Assembly (NCBI RefSeq): GCF_009828105.1
Contig: NZ_WTYQ01000003.1
Location: 248,001 to 312,000 of the forward strand
Source of the DNA: Altericroceibacterium indicum
GTDB lineage: Bacteria; Pseudomonadota; Alphaproteobacteria; Sphingomonadales; Sphingomonadaceae
Direction: 5' to 3'
Length of the DNA stretch: 64,000 nt
Shown here piece by piece: positions 1 through 10,236 of the stretch. The notes beneath the pieces are model-generated. The model was not told the DNA's origin and searched no databases. It worked only from the letters and a program-made list of their open reading frames with translations. A program made the translations under genes and the position numbers. Each line of letters starts with the position of its first letter. Position 1 is the stretch's first letter.

Positions 1-474
1 CGCCGGACCACCGACAACCGCCATCGGCAATTTGGCCAGGCTGATCGGGTCGCGCACAGCCCGCGATTCCCCCATTGGCGGTGCCATAAGCACGCCGCCG
101 ATCCCGGAAGCGATCAGGCGATCAATCGCATCGGGCGGCGGTGGCCTGCCATCCTGCCCGCCGAGCAAAAAGAGCTGCGCCCCCAGGACAGAGGCTTCTT
201 CATACACGCCAATAAGAAAGTCATGCATGAAGGCTGCACTGGGATTGGAATAGATCACCCCAAGACGAATTTCCTGCGACGTTACCAGAGCGCGGGCAGC
301 AACATTGGGCGTGTAATTCAGTTCACGGATAGCGTCTTTGACGGCCTTGCGCGTCTCATCGCGTACACTGGTGCTGCCATTAATAACGCGCGACACGGTC
401 ATCGGCGATACGCCGGCCCGTTTCGCCACATCGATGACGGTTGCACCGCGCGGTTTGGACGGAGTGATGGTCAA
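1..474 (-). CDS. LacI-family transcriptional repressor (N-terminal part)
   Basis: Reading the minus strand from 474 to the window edge gives an N-terminal LacI helix-turn-helix (ATVIDVAKRAGVSPMTVSRV), then the hinge (RELNYTPNVAARAL) and the start of the periplasmic-binding-protein-like ligand domain (IRLGVIYSNPS). The gene is cut by the left edge and only about 158 codons are visible. I chose the TTG at 474 because AAAGGGAA lies just upstream; an in-frame ATG at 504 would add ten residues but has a poor ribosome site. It is divergent from an MFS transporter and a GH43 xylosidase, so it probably represses them in response to a xylan-derived sugar. That role is inferred from context. Confidence 0.85.
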   Translation of the reverse strand, partial: MTITPSKPRGATVIDVAKRAGVSPMTVSRVINGSTSVRDETRKAVKDAIRELNYTPNVAARALVTSQEIRLGVIYSNPSAAFMHDFLIGVYEEASVLGAQLFLLGGQDGRPPPPDAIDRLIASGIGGVLMAPPMGESRAVRDPISLAKLPMAVVGGPA

Positions 475-606
475 ATGTTCCCTTTCGCACTTGCTTCGCC
501 GCATCTTGCCGCAGGGGTCACGCTTTGCAACACCCGTTATGAACCACGCAGATCGACACTCATCTATTCAGCCTGGCACCGGTATGCCAGCTCTGCCAGC
601 ACATAT

Positions 607-622
607 TTGATAACGTTACCGA
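607..622. promoter_or_regulatory. Candidate LacI-family operator
   Basis: The sequence T-GATAACGTTACC-A has a perfect TAACGTTA core (611-618) with matching outer bases at 609/620 and 607/622. LacI-family operators are typically palindromes centred on CG, as here. It lies 14-29 bases before the MFS start codon, where a bound repressor would block transcription or elongation, and in the divergent interval next to the LacI gene. No footprint evidence exists here; the call rests on symmetry and position. Confidence 0.5.
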
Positions 623-635
623 GGGGTATACGCCG

Positions 636-1883
636 ATGAAACGCTTTCCGTCGATCCGTTGGACGATCATCGGCCTGTTTTCGCTCGCCATGATCATCAA
701 TTACCTCACCCGCAGCGTATTGGGTGTGGCCGCTCCGACAATCATGGCTGAGCAAGCCATCAGTTCCGAGCAATATTCATGGATTACCGGCGCATTCCAG
801 ATCGGCATCATGTTCCAGCCAGTCGCTGGCTATGTGCTGGACATTGCCGGGCTCCGCTATGGTTTTGCCTTTTTTGTCATCATCTGGTCGCTCATCACCA
901 TGGCCCACGGCCTGGTGCAGGGCTGGCTCGGCTTTCTGGGCTTGCGCGGGGCATTGGGCGTCATTGAAGGCGGTGCTCAGCCTGCCGGGATGAAAGTGGT
1001 GTCCCGGTGGTTTCCTGCGCGCGAACGAGGAACAGCAGGCGGCCTGTATCAAATCGGTGCATCGCTTGGTGCCGTGGCCGCACCGCCCTTGGTGGCCTGG
1101 GCGGTGCTCAATTACAATTGGCGTGCAGCGTTCTTTGTCGCCGGTGGTCTGGGTCTTGTTTGGGTGATGATCTGGCTGCTCTGGTATCAATCGCCCGAAC
1201 GTCATCGCGCGATCACCAAGGCTGAGCGCGAAAAGATTGAGAGCGGTCAGGAAAAGCGCCTTCAGAAGAAACGCAAACGCCCCAATCTCAAAGCCATTCT
1301 AGGCCGCCGCGACATGTGGGGCATCGCATTGCCGCGCTTTCTGGCGGACCCTGTCTGGGGAATGCTCTCCCTGTGGATGCCGCTATATCTCGTGCAGGCA
1401 CGCCATTTCGATATCCACCAGATCGCGATTTTCGCCTGGCTGCCCTTTCTTGCGGCAGATCTTGGCTGCTTGTTCGGTCCTGCTGTGGTGGCGTGGCTCC
1501 AGCGGCGCGGAATTGATCTGATTGATGCACGCCGTCTGGCCTTTACGCTGGGCGCCATATTGATGACCTGCATGATCTTCGTCGGCACGGTGCAGAGCGC
1601 GATTGCCGCTGTTGCCCTGTTGTGCCTTGGCGGATTTGCCCATCAAACGCTGTCGGTCACCGTCATTACCATGGCCGCAGATTTATTCCCGCAGGACGAA
1701 GTGGCAACCGCTACGGGCGTCGCCGGGACTGCGGCCAATCTTGGTGTGCTCATCTTCACCCTGCTCTTGGGAATGTGGGTCGATACAGTCGGCTACCAGC
1801 CCTTCTTCATTCTTCTTGGCCTGCTCGACCTTGTCGGTGCAGCGATTCTATGGACCTTAGTACGAAAGCCTGCTGCTCTATGA
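636..1883 (+). CDS. MFS transporter, ACS (anion:cation symporter) type
   Basis: A 415-residue inner-membrane transporter with about 12 hydrophobic segments. The start resembles the hexuronate/glucarate-type ACS family (MKRFPSIRWTIIGLFSLAMI, then NYLTRSVLGVAAP), with the family-like stretch GGAQPAGMKVVSRWFPARERGTA carrying the R-x3-G-x-A signature in loop 2-3. A basic central loop (about residues 190-220) separates the two six-helix halves. GAGGGG lies upstream of the ATG. The stop overlaps the next start (ATGA), so it is translationally coupled to the GH43 enzyme and probably imports the sugar acid or pentose oligomer that enzyme acts on. The substrate is inferred, not seen. Confidence 0.85.
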   Translation: MKRFPSIRWTIIGLFSLAMIINYLTRSVLGVAAPTIMAEQAISSEQYSWITGAFQIGIMFQPVAGYVLDIAGLRYGFAFFVIIWSLITMAHGLVQGWLGFLGLRGALGVIEGGAQPAGMKVVSRWFPARERGTAGGLYQIGASLGAVAAPPLVAWAVLNYNWRAAFFVAGGLGLVWVMIWLLWYQSPERHRAITKAEREKIESGQEKRLQKKRKRPNLKAILGRRDMWGIALPRFLADPVWGMLSLWMPLYLVQARHFDIHQIAIFAWLPFLAADLGCLFGPAVVAWLQRRGIDLIDARRLAFTLGAILMTCMIFVGTVQSAIAAVALLCLGGFAHQTLSVTVITMAADLFPQDEVATATGVAGTAANLGVLIFTLLLGMWVDTVGYQPFFILLGLLDLVGAAILWTLVRKPAAL

Positions 1884-3493
1884 TTTCGAACCCAATTCTG
1901 CGCGGCTTCAATCCCGACCCATCGATTGTGCGCGTGGGGCCTGACTATTACATCGCCACCTCAACCTTCGAATGGTATCCGGGGGTGCAAATTCACCACT
2001 CTCGGGATTTGGCGAACTGGCAATTGGCCGCGCGCCCGCTATCACGCGCAAGCCAGCTGGATATGCGCGGTAACCCTGATTCCTGCGGCGTTTGGGCACC
2101 CGATATCAGCTATGCCAATGGCCGCTTTCACCTGATATACACCGATGTGAAACGCTATGGCCGCACAACACAGAGCGATTTTTCCGAAGCCTCCTTGCGG
2201 GATTTTCACAATTACTGGGTGTGGAGCGACAGCATCGATGGTGACTGGTCAGACCCTGTGCACCTCAACAGCAGCGGCTTTGACCCGGCTCTGTTTCACG
2301 ACGATGATGGCCGCAGTTGGCTGCTCAACATGCTGTGGGATCACCGCCCCAACCACCGCCGCTTTGCGGGTATCGTGGCACAGGAAATCGATCTCAGCGA
2401 CGGAAGCCTGTTGGGCGAGCGGCGGACGATCTTTGAAGGCAGCCACCTTGGTTTCACCGAAGGCCCCCACCTCTACAAGCGGAACGGATGGTATCACCTG
2501 CTCGTCGCAGAAGGCGGCACCGGGCGTGAACATGCCGTGGTGATGGCGCGCTCACGCTCTCTCTTCGGACCATATGAGCTGCACCCTGACACCATCGTCC
2601 TTTCTGCCAGCCACCACCCAGACGCCTCGCTTAAACGTGCCGGCCATGGTGATCTTGTCGAGACATCGGAAGGTGAGACATGGATGGTCTATCTGTGCGG
2701 ACGCCCGCTTCCCAAAAGTGACCGCTGTATTCTGGGCCGCGAGACTGCGATCCAGCCGATGCGCTGGGGTGAGGATGGATGGCTTCGCACCCTGGATGGT
2801 TCGGCCGCTCCGACCACAGAAATAGAAACCCATCATCGCGCTTCCACACCGCCGGCAGGCCTTGATGAACGGGATGATTTTGACGCGCCAACCCTCCCCC
2901 AAGCTTTTCAATGGCTACGCACACCCTATCCGGACGATATCTTCAGCCTTACTGCACGGCCTGGGCATTTGCGGCTTTTCGGGCGAGAAACCGCAGGAAG
3001 CCAGTTCAACCAGTCGCTTGTCGCGCGTCGCCAAAGCGAATGGTGCTTCAGAGCTGAAACCCTAATCGACTTTTCACCCGCCAGCTTCCAGCAATCAGCG
3101 GGTCTTATTCATTATTATAACAGCACCAAATTTCACTATCTCTACCTGTCGCGGCAGGATGATGGCACCTTATGCCTGCAAGTTCTCTCCGTACTGCCAG
3201 ACGAAAACAGAGCCAGTACCTGCACAGCCCCGGTGGCAATCGAGGGCGGCCCTGTCCATCTGGCACTCGATGTCCATCACGAGGATATGCACTTTTCCTA
3301 CCGCATGGCAGGGAAAGAGGAGTGGCACCCCATTGCCGGCACATTCGACGCCAGTATCCTGTCCGATGAAGCCACACTGCCCTACCTGCCCAACTTCACC
3401 GGTGCCTTTATCGGAATGGCCTGTCAGGACATGGAAGGGGCAGGCGCTTGTGCCGATTTCGACTATTTTCATTATTCAGAGCAAAGCGAATAG
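1880..3493 (+). CDS. Glycoside hydrolase family 43, beta-xylosidase-like
   Basis: A 537-residue protein starting at the ATG that overlaps the transporter stop by 4 nt. A long open frame runs further upstream but lies inside the MFS gene. The N-terminal five-bladed propeller shows the GH43 catalytic triad: general base Asp in GFNPDPSIVR (residue 13), pKa-modulating Asp in WAPDISY, and acid Glu in GFTEGPHLY. A C-terminal beta-sandwich (roughly residues 330-530) is typical of the beta-xylosidase subfamily. There is no signal peptide, so it is cytoplasmic, acting on short xylo-oligosaccharides imported by its partner. Alpha-L-arabinofuranosidase activity is possible in this family. Confidence 0.88.
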   Translation: MISNPILRGFNPDPSIVRVGPDYYIATSTFEWYPGVQIHHSRDLANWQLAARPLSRASQLDMRGNPDSCGVWAPDISYANGRFHLIYTDVKRYGRTTQSDFSEASLRDFHNYWVWSDSIDGDWSDPVHLNSSGFDPALFHDDDGRSWLLNMLWDHRPNHRRFAGIVAQEIDLSDGSLLGERRTIFEGSHLGFTEGPHLYKRNGWYHLLVAEGGTGREHAVVMARSRSLFGPYELHPDTIVLSASHHPDASLKRAGHGDLVETSEGETWMVYLCGRPLPKSDRCILGRETAIQPMRWGEDGWLRTLDGSAAPTTEIETHHRASTPPAGLDERDDFDAPTLPQAFQWLRTPYPDDIFSLTARPGHLRLFGRETAGSQFNQSLVARRQSEWCFRAETLIDFSPASFQQSAGLIHYYNSTKFHYLYLSRQDDGTLCLQVLSVLPDENRASTCTAPVAIEGGPVHLALDVHHEDMHFSYRMAGKEEWHPIAGTFDASILSDEATLPYLPNFTGAFIGMACQDMEGAGACADFDYFHYSEQSE

Positions 3494-3547
3494 CGCTCTA
3501 TGCAGGCTCATGCGATTTTACGCTTAAGTCAGCCTGCCCTAATAGCA

Positions 3548-3579
3548 AAACCGCCCGAGGGTCATTCCTCGGGCGGTTT
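3548..3579. terminator. Bidirectional intrinsic terminator between GH43 gene and guaA
   Basis: A 13-bp perfect stem (3548-3560 with 3567-3579, AAACCGCCCGAGG) with a 6-nt loop. It is followed by a T-rich run on the plus strand and preceded by AAAA, which gives Ts on the minus strand. It serves two converging genes. Confidence 0.85.
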
Positions 3580-3615
3580 CATTTTACTTCATTCTGCAAT
3601 GGGCAGAGCGGATGT

Positions 3616-5190
3616 TTACTCCCACTCGATCGTGCCAGGGGGCTTTGACGTGTAGTCATAGACCACGCGGTTGATGCCCTTTACTTCGTTGATGATGCGG
3701 GTCGAAACCGCGCTCAGGAAGCTGGCGTCGAATGGGTAGATATCGGCGGTCATGCCATCGGTGGAAGTCACCGCACGCAGAGCGCAAACATTATCGTAGG
3801 TGCGGCCATCGCCCATCACGCCCACAGTTTTCACCGGAAGCAGCACCGCAAAGGCCTGCCAGATGGCATCGTAAAGCCCGGCATTGCGGATCTCTTCGAG
3901 ATAGATCGCATCAGCTTTGCGCAGAACGTCGCAGCGCTCCTTGGTCACTTCACCCGGAATGCGGATCGCAAGGCCAGGTCCCGGGAAGGGGTGACGGCCA
4001 ACGAAAACTTCCGGCAAGCCTAGTTCGCGGCCCAACTCGCGCACTTCATCCTTGAAGAGTTCGCGCAAAGGCTCAACCAGCTTCATGTTCATGCGTTCAG
4101 GCAAGCCGCCAACATTGTGGTGGCTCTTGATGGTGACTGAAGGGCCGCCAGTGAAACTGATGCTTTCGATCACATCAGGATAGAGCGTGCCTTGAGCGAG
4201 GAAATCCGCACCGCCAATGGCTTTGGCTTCCTTCTCGAACAGGTCGATAAACGCCCCACCAATGAATTTGCGCTTCTTTTCCGGATCGGTTTGCCCGGCA
4301 AGCCCTTCCATGAACTGCTCTTCAGCATCCACATGGACCAGCGGAATATTGTAGTGATCGCGGAACAGGGTGACGACCTGCTCAGCTTCATTCATCCGCA
4401 TCAGGCCGTGATCCACAAAAACACAGGTGAGCTGTTCACCGATCGCTTCATGGATCAACACAGCAGCCACTGCGCTGTCTACACCGCCGGACAAGCCGCA
4501 GATGACTTTACCATCACCCACCTGATCGCGAATTTCCTGAATCTTCGTCTTGCGGAATTCGGCCATCGTCCAATCGCCGGCAAGGCCGCAGACATGGCGC
4601 ACGAAATTGGCGAGTAACTTGCCGCCATCGGGCGTGTGGAACACTTCCGGATGGAACTGTGTGCCGTAATACCGGCGTTCGTCATCTGCGATCAGCGCGA
4701 AAGGCGCACCATCAGATGTGGCCACAATGCGGAAACCGGGAGCAAATTTGGTGACCTTGTCACCATGGCTCATCCAAACCTGATGGCGTTCACCCTTATT
4801 CCACAGCCCATCAAACAACACGCAATCATCGCTGACGGTCAGGAATGCGCGGCCAAATTCGCCACCATCGCCGGTTTCATGGCCGGGGCGTACTTCGCCA
4901 CCCAATTGCTGCGTCATCACCTGTTGGCCGTAACAGATGCCAAGAATAGGCAATCCGCTATCAAACAGAACCTGCGGTGCGCGCGGACTGCCCTCATCGC
5001 AGACAGAAGCCGGAGAGCCGGACATGATAATGCCCTTGGGCTTCATCCGGTGGAAGGCTTCTTCCGCTTGTGTAAAGGGTGCGATTTCGGAATAGACACC
5101 AGCTTCGCGCACACGGCGCGCAATAAGCTGAGTCACCTGGCTGCCGAAATCGACGATAAGGATGGAATCGGGGAGATGTGAAGCGTCCAT
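3616..5190 (-). CDS. guaA: GMP synthase (glutamine-hydrolysing)
   Basis: A 524-residue cytosolic enzyme that converts XMP to GMP using ATP and glutamine, the last step of guanine nucleotide synthesis. The N-terminal class I glutamine amidotransferase has nucleophile Cys86 in ILGICYGQQ and the HPEV His/Glu pair. The ATP-pyrophosphatase domain has the PP-loop [12 protein letters not shown] at about residue 220. The C-terminal dimerisation domain ends in KPPGTIEWE, as expected for the family. Length is normal. It is monocistronic and ends against a shared terminator. A TTGATA/CATATT pair about 90-115 bases upstream on the minus strand could be its promoter. Confidence 0.97.
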   Translation of the reverse strand: MDASHLPDSILIVDFGSQVTQLIARRVREAGVYSEIAPFTQAEEAFHRMKPKGIIMSGSPASVCDEGSPRAPQVLFDSGLPILGICYGQQVMTQQLGGEVRPGHETGDGGEFGRAFLTVSDDCVLFDGLWNKGERHQVWMSHGDKVTKFAPGFRIVATSDGAPFALIADDERRYYGTQFHPEVFHTPDGGKLLANFVRHVCGLAGDWTMAEFRKTKIQEIRDQVGDGKVICGLSGGVDSAVAAVLIHEAIGEQLTCVFVDHGLMRMNEAEQVVTLFRDHYNIPLVHVDAEEQFMEGLAGQTDPEKKRKFIGGAFIDLFEKEAKAIGGADFLAQGTLYPDVIESISFTGGPSVTIKSHHNVGGLPERMNMKLVEPLRELFKDEVRELGRELGLPEVFVGRHPFPGPGLAIRIPGEVTKERCDVLRKADAIYLEEIRNAGLYDAIWQAFAVLLPVKTVGVMGDGRTYDNVCALRAVTSTDGMTADIYPFDASFLSAVSTRIINEVKGINRVVYDYTSKPPGTIEWE

Positions 5191-5575
5191 GCAGGCCCGT
5201 TAAGCCTTGTCTATGTGGCCTGTCCAGACAGCTTCTTGGTTCAGCCCCTATAAGAAGGGCAGTAACGAGCAGAATATGCTCCTTACTCCGCATTTTTATC
5301 AATTGCTTCAGAACCGTCATCAGGCAATAATTAGGATAGTAGCTTTCACCTTACTCTCGTGGCTGCCTTCATATCCGTGGGGCAGCCACATTTTGCGACC
5401 GGTATGATCGGGCGCTTCATTCGCCACAGCTTCACCTGATTGCAAAACCTGCAACACGTATGTTGGTTTTCTCATTTGAGCTGGCCAATGGCCTTCGCCA
5501 TATGCGCACTCAAGAAATCATAAGAATATAGATCGGATGACCGGGAAGGTGCCCAACATATTTATGGAGGACACC
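5191..5575. other. Intergenic region with hairpin and regulatory elements
   Basis: A 385-base stretch with no convincing gene. It holds the presumed guaA promoter on the minus strand. A 9-bp perfect inverted repeat (GTGGCTGCC 5359-5367 with GGCAGCCAC 5381-5389) is followed by ATTTTG on the plus strand and could end a short plus-strand transcript. The element at 5440-5454 and a -10-like TATAGA at 5527-5532 precede the small ORF. A 66-codon frame at 5207-5407 runs through the hairpin and has no ribosome site, so I do not call it. Confidence 0.5.
5440..5454. promoter_or_regulatory. TTGCAA-type element, copy 1
   Basis: TTGCAAAACCTGCAA begins exactly 136 nt before the ATG at 5576. A copy differing at one base lies at 5826, also exactly 136 nt before the next start codon (5962). 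The two TTGCAA/TGCAA halves are 9 nt apart on one face of the helix, as in a binding site for a dimeric regulator. The regulator is unknown. Confidence 0.45.
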
Positions 5576-5659
5576 ATGCTCATTTTTGCCAAGCGTTTCG
5601 TCAAGATGTTCATTGCTGGCGCGTCACACCGCCCACTGATGATGAACTGGCCAATCTAA
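5576..5659 (+). CDS. Small ORF (27 codons) with strong ribosome site
   Basis: A 27-residue frame, starting MLIFAKRFVK and ending LMMNWPI, with a near-perfect GGAGG 7 nt before the ATG and an intrinsic terminator 24 nt after the stop. Together with the upstream -10-like TATAGA (5527-5532) it forms a complete miniature transcription unit. An in-frame ATG at 5537 would give 40 residues. The peptide is basic and hydrophobic and matches no family I recognise. It could be a small membrane peptide, a leader peptide, or incidental within a small RNA. Its leader resembles that of the downstream urcA gene. Confidence 0.45.
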   Translation: MLIFAKRFVKMFIAGASHRPLMMNWPI

Positions 5660-5682
5660 GCTTCAGTAAGCTTGAAGATGCC

Positions 5683-5717
5683 AAAACCCGCCTTGGTTTC
5701 AGGGCGGGTTTTTGTTT
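5683..5717 (+). terminator. Intrinsic terminator after small ORF
   Basis: The stem AAAACCCGCC (5683-5692) pairs with GGCGGGTTTT (5703-5712), with a 10-nt loop and then TTTTTGTTTG. It is a canonical plus-strand terminator and supports a discrete short transcript from this locus. Confidence 0.85.
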
Positions 5718-5825
5718 GCACGCCATACAAATTCCTGACTGCAGAATCACTTGCAAGATCGGCTGACAATCATTCAAGTGATCGAAAATCGTTGAAAATC
5801 TTCTATATTTTATCGATTCTGTAAG

Positions 5826-5840
5826 TTGCAAAACTTGCAA
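5826..5840. promoter_or_regulatory. TTGCAA-type element, copy 2, upstream of urcA
   Basis: TTGCAAAACTTGCAA differs from the 5440 copy at one position and is also exactly 136 nt before its start codon (5962). Downstream, TAAAAT (5907-5912) and GGATGACCG (5915-5923) mirror TATAGA and GGATGACCG of the first unit, which suggests a shared promoter design. Confidence 0.45.
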
Positions 5841-5961
5841 TTGGCGGCGCGTAAATCGCATTTGTACCGATGCAACTTTGACTTCAGTATACATTTCGAC
5901 AAAAAATAAAATCTGGATGACCGAAGAAAGGCGGCTGAAAATCTTTGGAAGGACCTCATTC

Positions 5962-6273
5962 ATGAAAAAATTTACCCTCCCGCTTTTCGCCGCTGCCTGC
6001 CTCACTGCTGTTGCCACTCCGGCGTTTGCAGATGAAGTGACGGTGCGCGTGGACTATTCCGACCTCGACCTTAGCAATCCACAAGATGTTTCGTCGCTCA
6101 AACAGCGTATCGTGGCACAAACTGAAGCGGCCTGCCGCAAGGGCGCAGGAAGCCCTCTCTTCTCCGCAAAATCCTTCACCGACTGCCGTAATGACGGCGT
6201 GAGCAAAGCTTTCCGCCAGCTTGAACAGCGCCGCACACTGGCTGCCGCACAAGATTCCGTGGAACGCAGCTAG
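5962..6273 (+). CDS. UrcA family protein (exported)
   Basis: A 103-residue exported protein. A Sec signal peptide of about 23 residues (MKKFTLPLFAAACL... ending PAFA) precedes the mature part. That part has the UrcA-family pattern: V-x-Y-x-DLDLS-N near the N-terminus, then two Cys (AACRKG and FTDCRND) likely to form a disulfide, and a C-terminal helix. The family is small, alphaproteobacterial and of unknown function. The start is at the ATG preceded by GGAAGGA; an in-frame upstream ATG at 5917 would bury the signal sequence. It is monocistronic with its own terminator and shares its leader design with the small unit just upstream. Confidence 0.8.
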   Translation: MKKFTLPLFAAACLTAVATPAFADEVTVRVDYSDLDLSNPQDVSSLKQRIVAQTEAACRKGAGSPLFSAKSFTDCRNDGVSKAFRQLEQRRTLAAAQDSVERS

Positions 6274-6294
6274 AGCCCACTATTCTTCAAAAAC

Positions 6295-6329
6295 GCAAAG
6301 GCGCACCGTCTCCCGACGGGCGCTTTTGC
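6295..6329 (+). terminator. Hairpin terminator after urcA
   Basis: An imperfect stem pairs GCAAAGGCGC-ACCGTC with GACGG-GCGCTTTTGC. It is followed by a short T-containing stretch, just past the urcA stop. Confidence 0.6.
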
Positions 6330-6399
6330 TAGTTCTGCTGTGCACAAGGCACAAATAGAAGCGTTTTTCTGCCAATATAACGCATTAGCCTGTGGATGA

Positions 6400-8937
<2,538 letters not shown>

Positions 8938-8948
8938 TCGATCAGAAT

Positions 8949-8983
8949 ATCCGGGCCAGCTTTTCATGCAGTCTGGCCCGGAT
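8949..8983. terminator. Hairpin between gyrB and convergent lipoprotein gene
   Basis: A perfect 11-bp stem (ATCCGGGCCAG 8949-8959 with CTGGCCCGGAT 8973-8983) and a 13-nt loop lie just past the gyrB stop. The T-tract is weak (GGTTCTT), so termination efficiency is uncertain. Confidence 0.65.
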
Positions 8984-8988
8984 GGTTC

Positions 8989-9483
8989 TTACGGCTTTTC
9001 TACTGCCGGAAGCTGATACATCCGGTCTGGTGTCACATCATCCAGTGGCACATTTTCATTGGTCATCCGATACAGCGCACCATTGGCAACCAGCACGATG
9101 GGACGGCTTTCGACACCAATCAGGCGCAGGCGCTTGCCATCAGGCAACCACTGATATTTGCCGCTAACTTTCTTCCCATTTTCTGCCAGTGCGAATGTGC
9201 CATCGGGACGAATCGTAAGCCCGTTCTGGCTTTTCGCATCCGAACCTGCAGGGACATATTGCTCAGCAAATTTCACCGCTTTCTTGCCGTCAGCCGCAGC
9301 TTGCGGAAGATTGGCCACCGCGGCATTCTTCTTTTGGTTTGAAGCATTGGCCGATGCGGCGCTTTCGCCTTTGATCCGCGCAGCGAAATCATTAGCGCTC
9401 TCGCCTTCATCGCGTGCGCCGCACCCTGCCAGCATCATTGCCAGAACTGCGCCCAGCACAGCCCGTTCACACAAACGCCCCAT
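8989..9483 (-). CDS. NlpE-like lipoprotein, uncharacterised (paralogue A)
   Basis: A 164-residue lipoprotein. The signal ends in the lipobox LAGC at about residue 21, followed by a charged low-complexity linker. The C-terminal half has alternating short strands: DGTFALAENGKKVSGKYQW, then KRLRLIG, GALYRMTNENVPLDDV. The same pattern recurs in the protein at 12063-12557, and both resemble the small beta-barrel of NlpE/CopA-type lipoproteins but lack the CxxC metal motif. The function is unknown; membrane attachment is clear, and outer versus inner membrane cannot be decided. AAGGA lies upstream of the ATG. The gene converges on gyrB. Confidence 0.75.
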   Translation of the reverse strand: MGRLCERAVLGAVLAMMLAGCGARDEGESANDFAARIKGESAASANASNQKKNAAVANLPQAAADGKKAVKFAEQYVPAGSDAKSQNGLTIRPDGTFALAENGKKVSGKYQWLPDGKRLRLIGVESRPIVLVANGALYRMTNENVPLDDVTPDRMYQLPAVEKP

Positions 9484-9561
9484 CCGTTAAAATCCTTAGA
9501 CAATCGCGTGATCGCTATCGATCACCATTGCAGTATAGGACTTTTGCGTGACAGTTTTCTG

Positions 9562-10086
9562 TCACCTTTCGACGGCGGGCAGTCCATGATCGAGCCGATC
9601 AAGCATGTCTTCAAACAACTCATTATACAGCTCGATCTTTTCTTCCGAGTAACCGTGCAGCAACCGTGCACGAAGATCGTCAGCAATGATCAGAATTTCT
9701 TCCAGCGCCGCCTCGCCCTTGTCAGTAAGGCGAAGCTGTTTGGTTCGGCGATCGCGCGGATCGGGCAGGCGTTCAACCAGCCCATCCTTTTCCAGCGTGT
9801 CGAGCATCCGGGTAAGAGTAGGGCCTTCAATCCGCAAACGGCGAGCGATGTTGACCTGTGCTTTGGGTTCCGGCGCATTCATAATGGCAGCAAGGGCTTC
9901 CATTCGTGCGGAACTCTGGTTTATGCGACGCAAATGCTCGTCCAGCAATCCGCGCCAACGCCTTGCGGCGAGCACCATATAGATGGTGAAGCGGATTTCC
10001 GGTGTGATATGACCTTCGCGGTAATTGGGGAAGCTGCCAACCTCGTTCTGTGAACGCTGCTTGCTGGTTGTGAGAATCATGCTCAT
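9562..10086 (-). CDS. MarR-family transcriptional regulator
   Basis: About 174 residues. The winged helix-turn-helix is clear: ARRLRIEGPTLTRMLDTLEK as recognition region, then GLVERLPDPRDRRTKQLRLT as the wing with the family DxRD/RxK signature. Flanking helices would form the dimer interface. The start is ambiguous: ATGs at 10086 and 10080, or an upstream TTG at 10191 that would add 35 atypical residues. I prefer 10086. It is divergent from the 5'-nucleotidase gene, and a 16-bp near-palindrome lies between them, so autoregulation and control of the neighbour are plausible. The ligand is unknown. Confidence 0.85.
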   Translation of the reverse strand: MSMILTTSKQRSQNEVGSFPNYREGHITPEIRFTIYMVLAARRWRGLLDEHLRRINQSSARMEALAAIMNAPEPKAQVNIARRLRIEGPTLTRMLDTLEKDGLVERLPDPRDRRTKQLRLTDKGEAALEEILIIADDLRARLLHGYSEEKIELYNELFEDMLDRLDHGLPAVER

Positions 10087-10204
10087 TCGCTCTTCAAGTC
10101 CAAACTTTAAAACTGACCTCCCCATCTTTGCGATGTCCCCTATCGGGAGGAGCGCGTATGGGGAAGCCCTTTGCCCTAGAAAATCGCGCAAAATCTTATC
10201 CAGA

Positions 10205-10220
10205 TTCTCAATATTGAAAA
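10205..10220. promoter_or_regulatory. Candidate MarR-type operator
   Basis: TTCTCAATATTGAAAA contains the perfect palindrome TCAATATTGA (10208-10217) and matching outer TT/AA. AT-rich palindromes of this size are usual MarR-family sites. It lies 17 bases before the 5'-nucleotidase start and upstream of the divergent MarR gene. Confidence 0.35.
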
Positions 10221-10236
10221 ATAAGGCCCCCTTTCG

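Noticed and set aside
1622-1879. Longer N-terminus for the GH43 enzyme.
   Set aside because: It lies inside the MFS transporter gene in another frame; the GH43 domain begins directly after the ATG that overlaps the transporter stop.
5207-5407. 66-codon plus-strand frame upstream of guaA.
   Set aside because: No ribosome site, unusual composition, and it runs through a hairpin that looks regulatory.
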